Shown here in pieces: positions 6,164-7,532 of a stretch of 7,532 nt of DNA. The translations under genes and the position numbers were made by a program. Within the stretch, counting starts at the first letter, position 1. Each line of letters opens with the position of its first letter. The stretch comes from Pseudomonadota bacterium. GTDB taxonomy: Bacteria > Pseudomonadota > Alphaproteobacteria > Acetobacterales > Acetobacteraceae. Under the pieces are notes generated by a model. That model was not told where the DNA came from, did no database searches, and saw only the letters and a list, made by a program, of their open reading frames with translations. Where the stretch lies: the NCBI GenBank assembly GCA_021808205.1, contig JAKBCD010000069.1, positions 1 to 7,532 of the forward strand, read 5' to 3'.

Positions 6164-6191
6164 TGTTTAGCGATTCTGGCGCTCCGGTCAA
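6164..6191 (-). promoter_or_regulatory. Promoter of tRNA-Leu
   Basis: On the minus strand, TTGACC (6191-6186) and TAAACA (6169-6164) are separated by 16 bases. The -10 box ends 8 bases before the mature tRNA 5' end, so transcription would begin at or within a base or two of it. The -35 matches five of six consensus bases. Confidence 0.6.
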
Positions 6192-6222
6192 ACAGCGGCT
6201 GAGGCCCTCTGGCGCGGCTATC

Positions 6223-6241
6223 GCCCGCATGGTTGCGCGGC
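6223..6241 (-). terminator. Hairpin after the kef gene, possible weak terminator
   Basis: On the minus strand, GCCGCGCA-ACCA-TGCGGGC forms a 7-bp stem with one bulged G and a 4-base loop, about 30 bases after the kef stop. No T-run follows, so it is not a canonical intrinsic terminator; it may only protect the mRNA 3' end or be chance in GC-rich DNA. Confidence 0.28.
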
Positions 6242-6269
6242 AGGCATCGCAGCCAGGTGAGTGTGATAG

Positions 6270-7532
6270 TCAGGCGGTGTGGCCGTCTTCCTCGAAATCG
6301 CTCTGATCGGTTTCAAACAGGTCCTGCAATTCCTTTGCGGCGTCCTGCGCGGTTTGGATCAGCCTGCCCTCGTCATTTCCAAAAGCATAGGTCTCGTGCA
6401 AAATCTGGTCATCGTGCCTGCGAAACAGCTCGATCGCGCGTTTGGCACGCGCCGCGGGTATCTCCAGCTCCTCAAGCACAATTTCGGTTAACCGCAGCGA
6501 AGAAAAAAACGTCTCGCGTACAAACAGATCAACCCCGGCCGCCATCAGCCGGTGCACATGGTGGCGGTTGCGCGCCCTGGCCACCACGCGCACTTGCGGA
6601 AATTTCCGGCGCACCATTTCCGCCACGGCCACGCTGGCGTCCATGTCATCCAGTGCCAGCACCAGCACTTTCGCGCTCTCCGCCCCGGCGGAGCGCATCA
6701 GCTCCTCCCGGGTGGGGTCACCGTAAAACACTTTCACGCCAAAACGGCGGATGAAATCCACCTGGGCGGAGCTGCGGTCCAGTGCGGTGAAGCGGATTTT
6801 CTGCATTGCCAGCACCCGCCCGATGATTTGCCCCACACGGCCAAAACCGCAGATGATGACGGGGGTTGCCTGCACATCTTCCAGCCGGTCGAACGGGCGC
6901 TGCTGTTTCCTTGCTTCCAGCCGCGGCATAACCAAGCGCTCTGAGAGGGAGAACAGCACGGGGGAGAGCATCATCGAAAGCGCGATGACCAGGGTTGCCT
7001 CCGCCGCCAGGGATTTGTTCAACGTGCCTTCCGCCACGGCGGCGGCAAACAGCACGAACCCGAATTCGCTGCCTTCCGGCAGGGCCAAGGCAAACCGCAG
7101 AGCCGCCCCGGCAAGCCGCCGCCGCAGATAGCTGACCGCAAAGGCAATGCATGCCTTCACCAGCGTGAGCCCGGCTAGCAGCAGCAAAATCTCCAGCGGC
7201 CGGCTGAACAGCAGGCCAATATCCGCCGACATGCCGACGGAGATAAAGAAAAACCCAAGCAGCAGGCCCTCGAAGGGCGCGATGTCAGCCTGCAATTCGT
7301 GCCGGTAATCGGAATCCGAAACCATCACCCCCGCCAGGAACGCGCCCAGAGAGGCGGAAAGCCCCGCCCAATTCGCCAACGCTGCCGTGCCCACCACCAG
7401 CAGCAACGCCGTGGCGGTGAACACCTCCGGCACCTTGGCTGCCGCCACCATGCGAAAGAGCTGTGGCACCAGCAGAATGCCGGCGCTCAGAATCACCGCC
7501 ACAGCCGCCGCACCGCGCCCTACGTCTTCCCA
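6270..7532 (-). CDS. KefB/KefC-type K+:H+ antiporter (CPA2), 5' end off window
   Basis: Glutathione-gated-type potassium efflux antiporter of the inner membrane; in E. coli KefB/KefC release K+ to acidify the cytoplasm during electrophile stress. The 420 visible residues match roughly the last two thirds of an approximately 600-aa protein. The first part has about seven membrane segments with the family stretches SLGAFLAGV, YRHELQADIAPFEGLLLG and FFFISVGMS, the last two matching the KefC regulatory loop and following helix. A cytoplasmic RCK/TrkA-N domain then starts at VIICGFGRVGQ (225-235), with the dinucleotide-binding GxGxxG and an Asp (252) at the end of the second strand. RARNRHHVHRLMAAGV and VRETFFSS are also KefB-like. 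The frame is open through the right edge. No KefF/KefG partner lies downstream; tRNA-Leu follows. KefB versus KefC and true glutathione control cannot be decided here. Confidence 0.95.
   Translation of the reverse strand, partial: WEDVGRGAAAVAVILSAGILLVPQLFRMVAAAKVPEVFTATALLLVVGTAALANWAGLSASLGAFLAGVMVSDSDYRHELQADIAPFEGLLLGFFFISVGMSADIGLLFSRPLEILLLLAGLTLVKACIAFAVSYLRRRLAGAALRFALALPEGSEFGFVLFAAAVAEGTLNKSLAAEATLVIALSMMLSPVLFSLSERLVMPRLEARKQQRPFDRLEDVQATPVIICGFGRVGQIIGRVLAMQKIRFTALDRSSAQVDFIRRFGVKVFYGDPTREELMRSAGAESAKVLVLALDDMDASVAVAEMVRRKFPQVRVVARARNRHHVHRLMAAGVDLFVRETFFSSLRLTEIVLEELEIPAARAKRAIELFRRHDDQILHETYAFGNDEGRLIQTAQDAAKELQDLFETDQSDFEEDGHTA

Overview
The window reads as chromosome of an alphaproteobacterium, most likely of the Rhodospirillales/Acetobacteraceae type. 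This rests on high G+C, strong GCC/GGC codon bias, a tRNA-Trp–secE–nusG block and a NusG sequence that resembles that group. The taxonomic call is by memory of protein style, not by a search.

Left part (1–1864, all on the minus strand, so transcribed right to left): tRNA-Gly(TCC), tRNA-Trp(CCA), secE, nusG, then a membrane-fusion protein of the HlyD/EmrA family that runs off the left edge. The ribosomal protein genes rplK-rplA that usually follow nusG are not next to it here.

Middle part (1865–6030, plus strand): a divergent intergenic region of about 245 bases carries a perfect TATAAT -10 box, followed by a tight three-gene operon of pilin-like proteins. The order is a TadE-like protein (196 aa), a second TadE-like protein (251 aa, ATGA stop/start overlap) and a large TadG-like protein (853 aa, strong Shine-Dalgarno). 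All three begin with a short basic segment, a class III (Flp/Tad type) pseudopilin motif of varying quality and one hydrophobic helix. The core Tad machinery (ATPase, platform proteins, secretin, major pilin, prepilin peptidase) is not in the window. The TadG-like protein has no visible von Willebrand A domain; its exported part is rich in Ser/Thr/Asn/Gly/Tyr and holds 18 cysteines.

Right part (6068–7532, minus strand): tRNA-Leu(TAA) with a good promoter just in front of it, preceded by the last 420 codons of a KefB/KefC-type potassium:proton antiporter (CPA2 membrane domain plus RCK/TrkA-N domain), whose 5' end is off the right edge.

The parts look like separate housekeeping and envelope functions that happen to be adjacent: translation/secretion factors, an efflux adaptor, an envelope pilus-like system, and potassium efflux. 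The least described piece is the pseudopilin operon, especially its third gene. I saw no CRISPR array, insertion sequence, integrase or phage gene.
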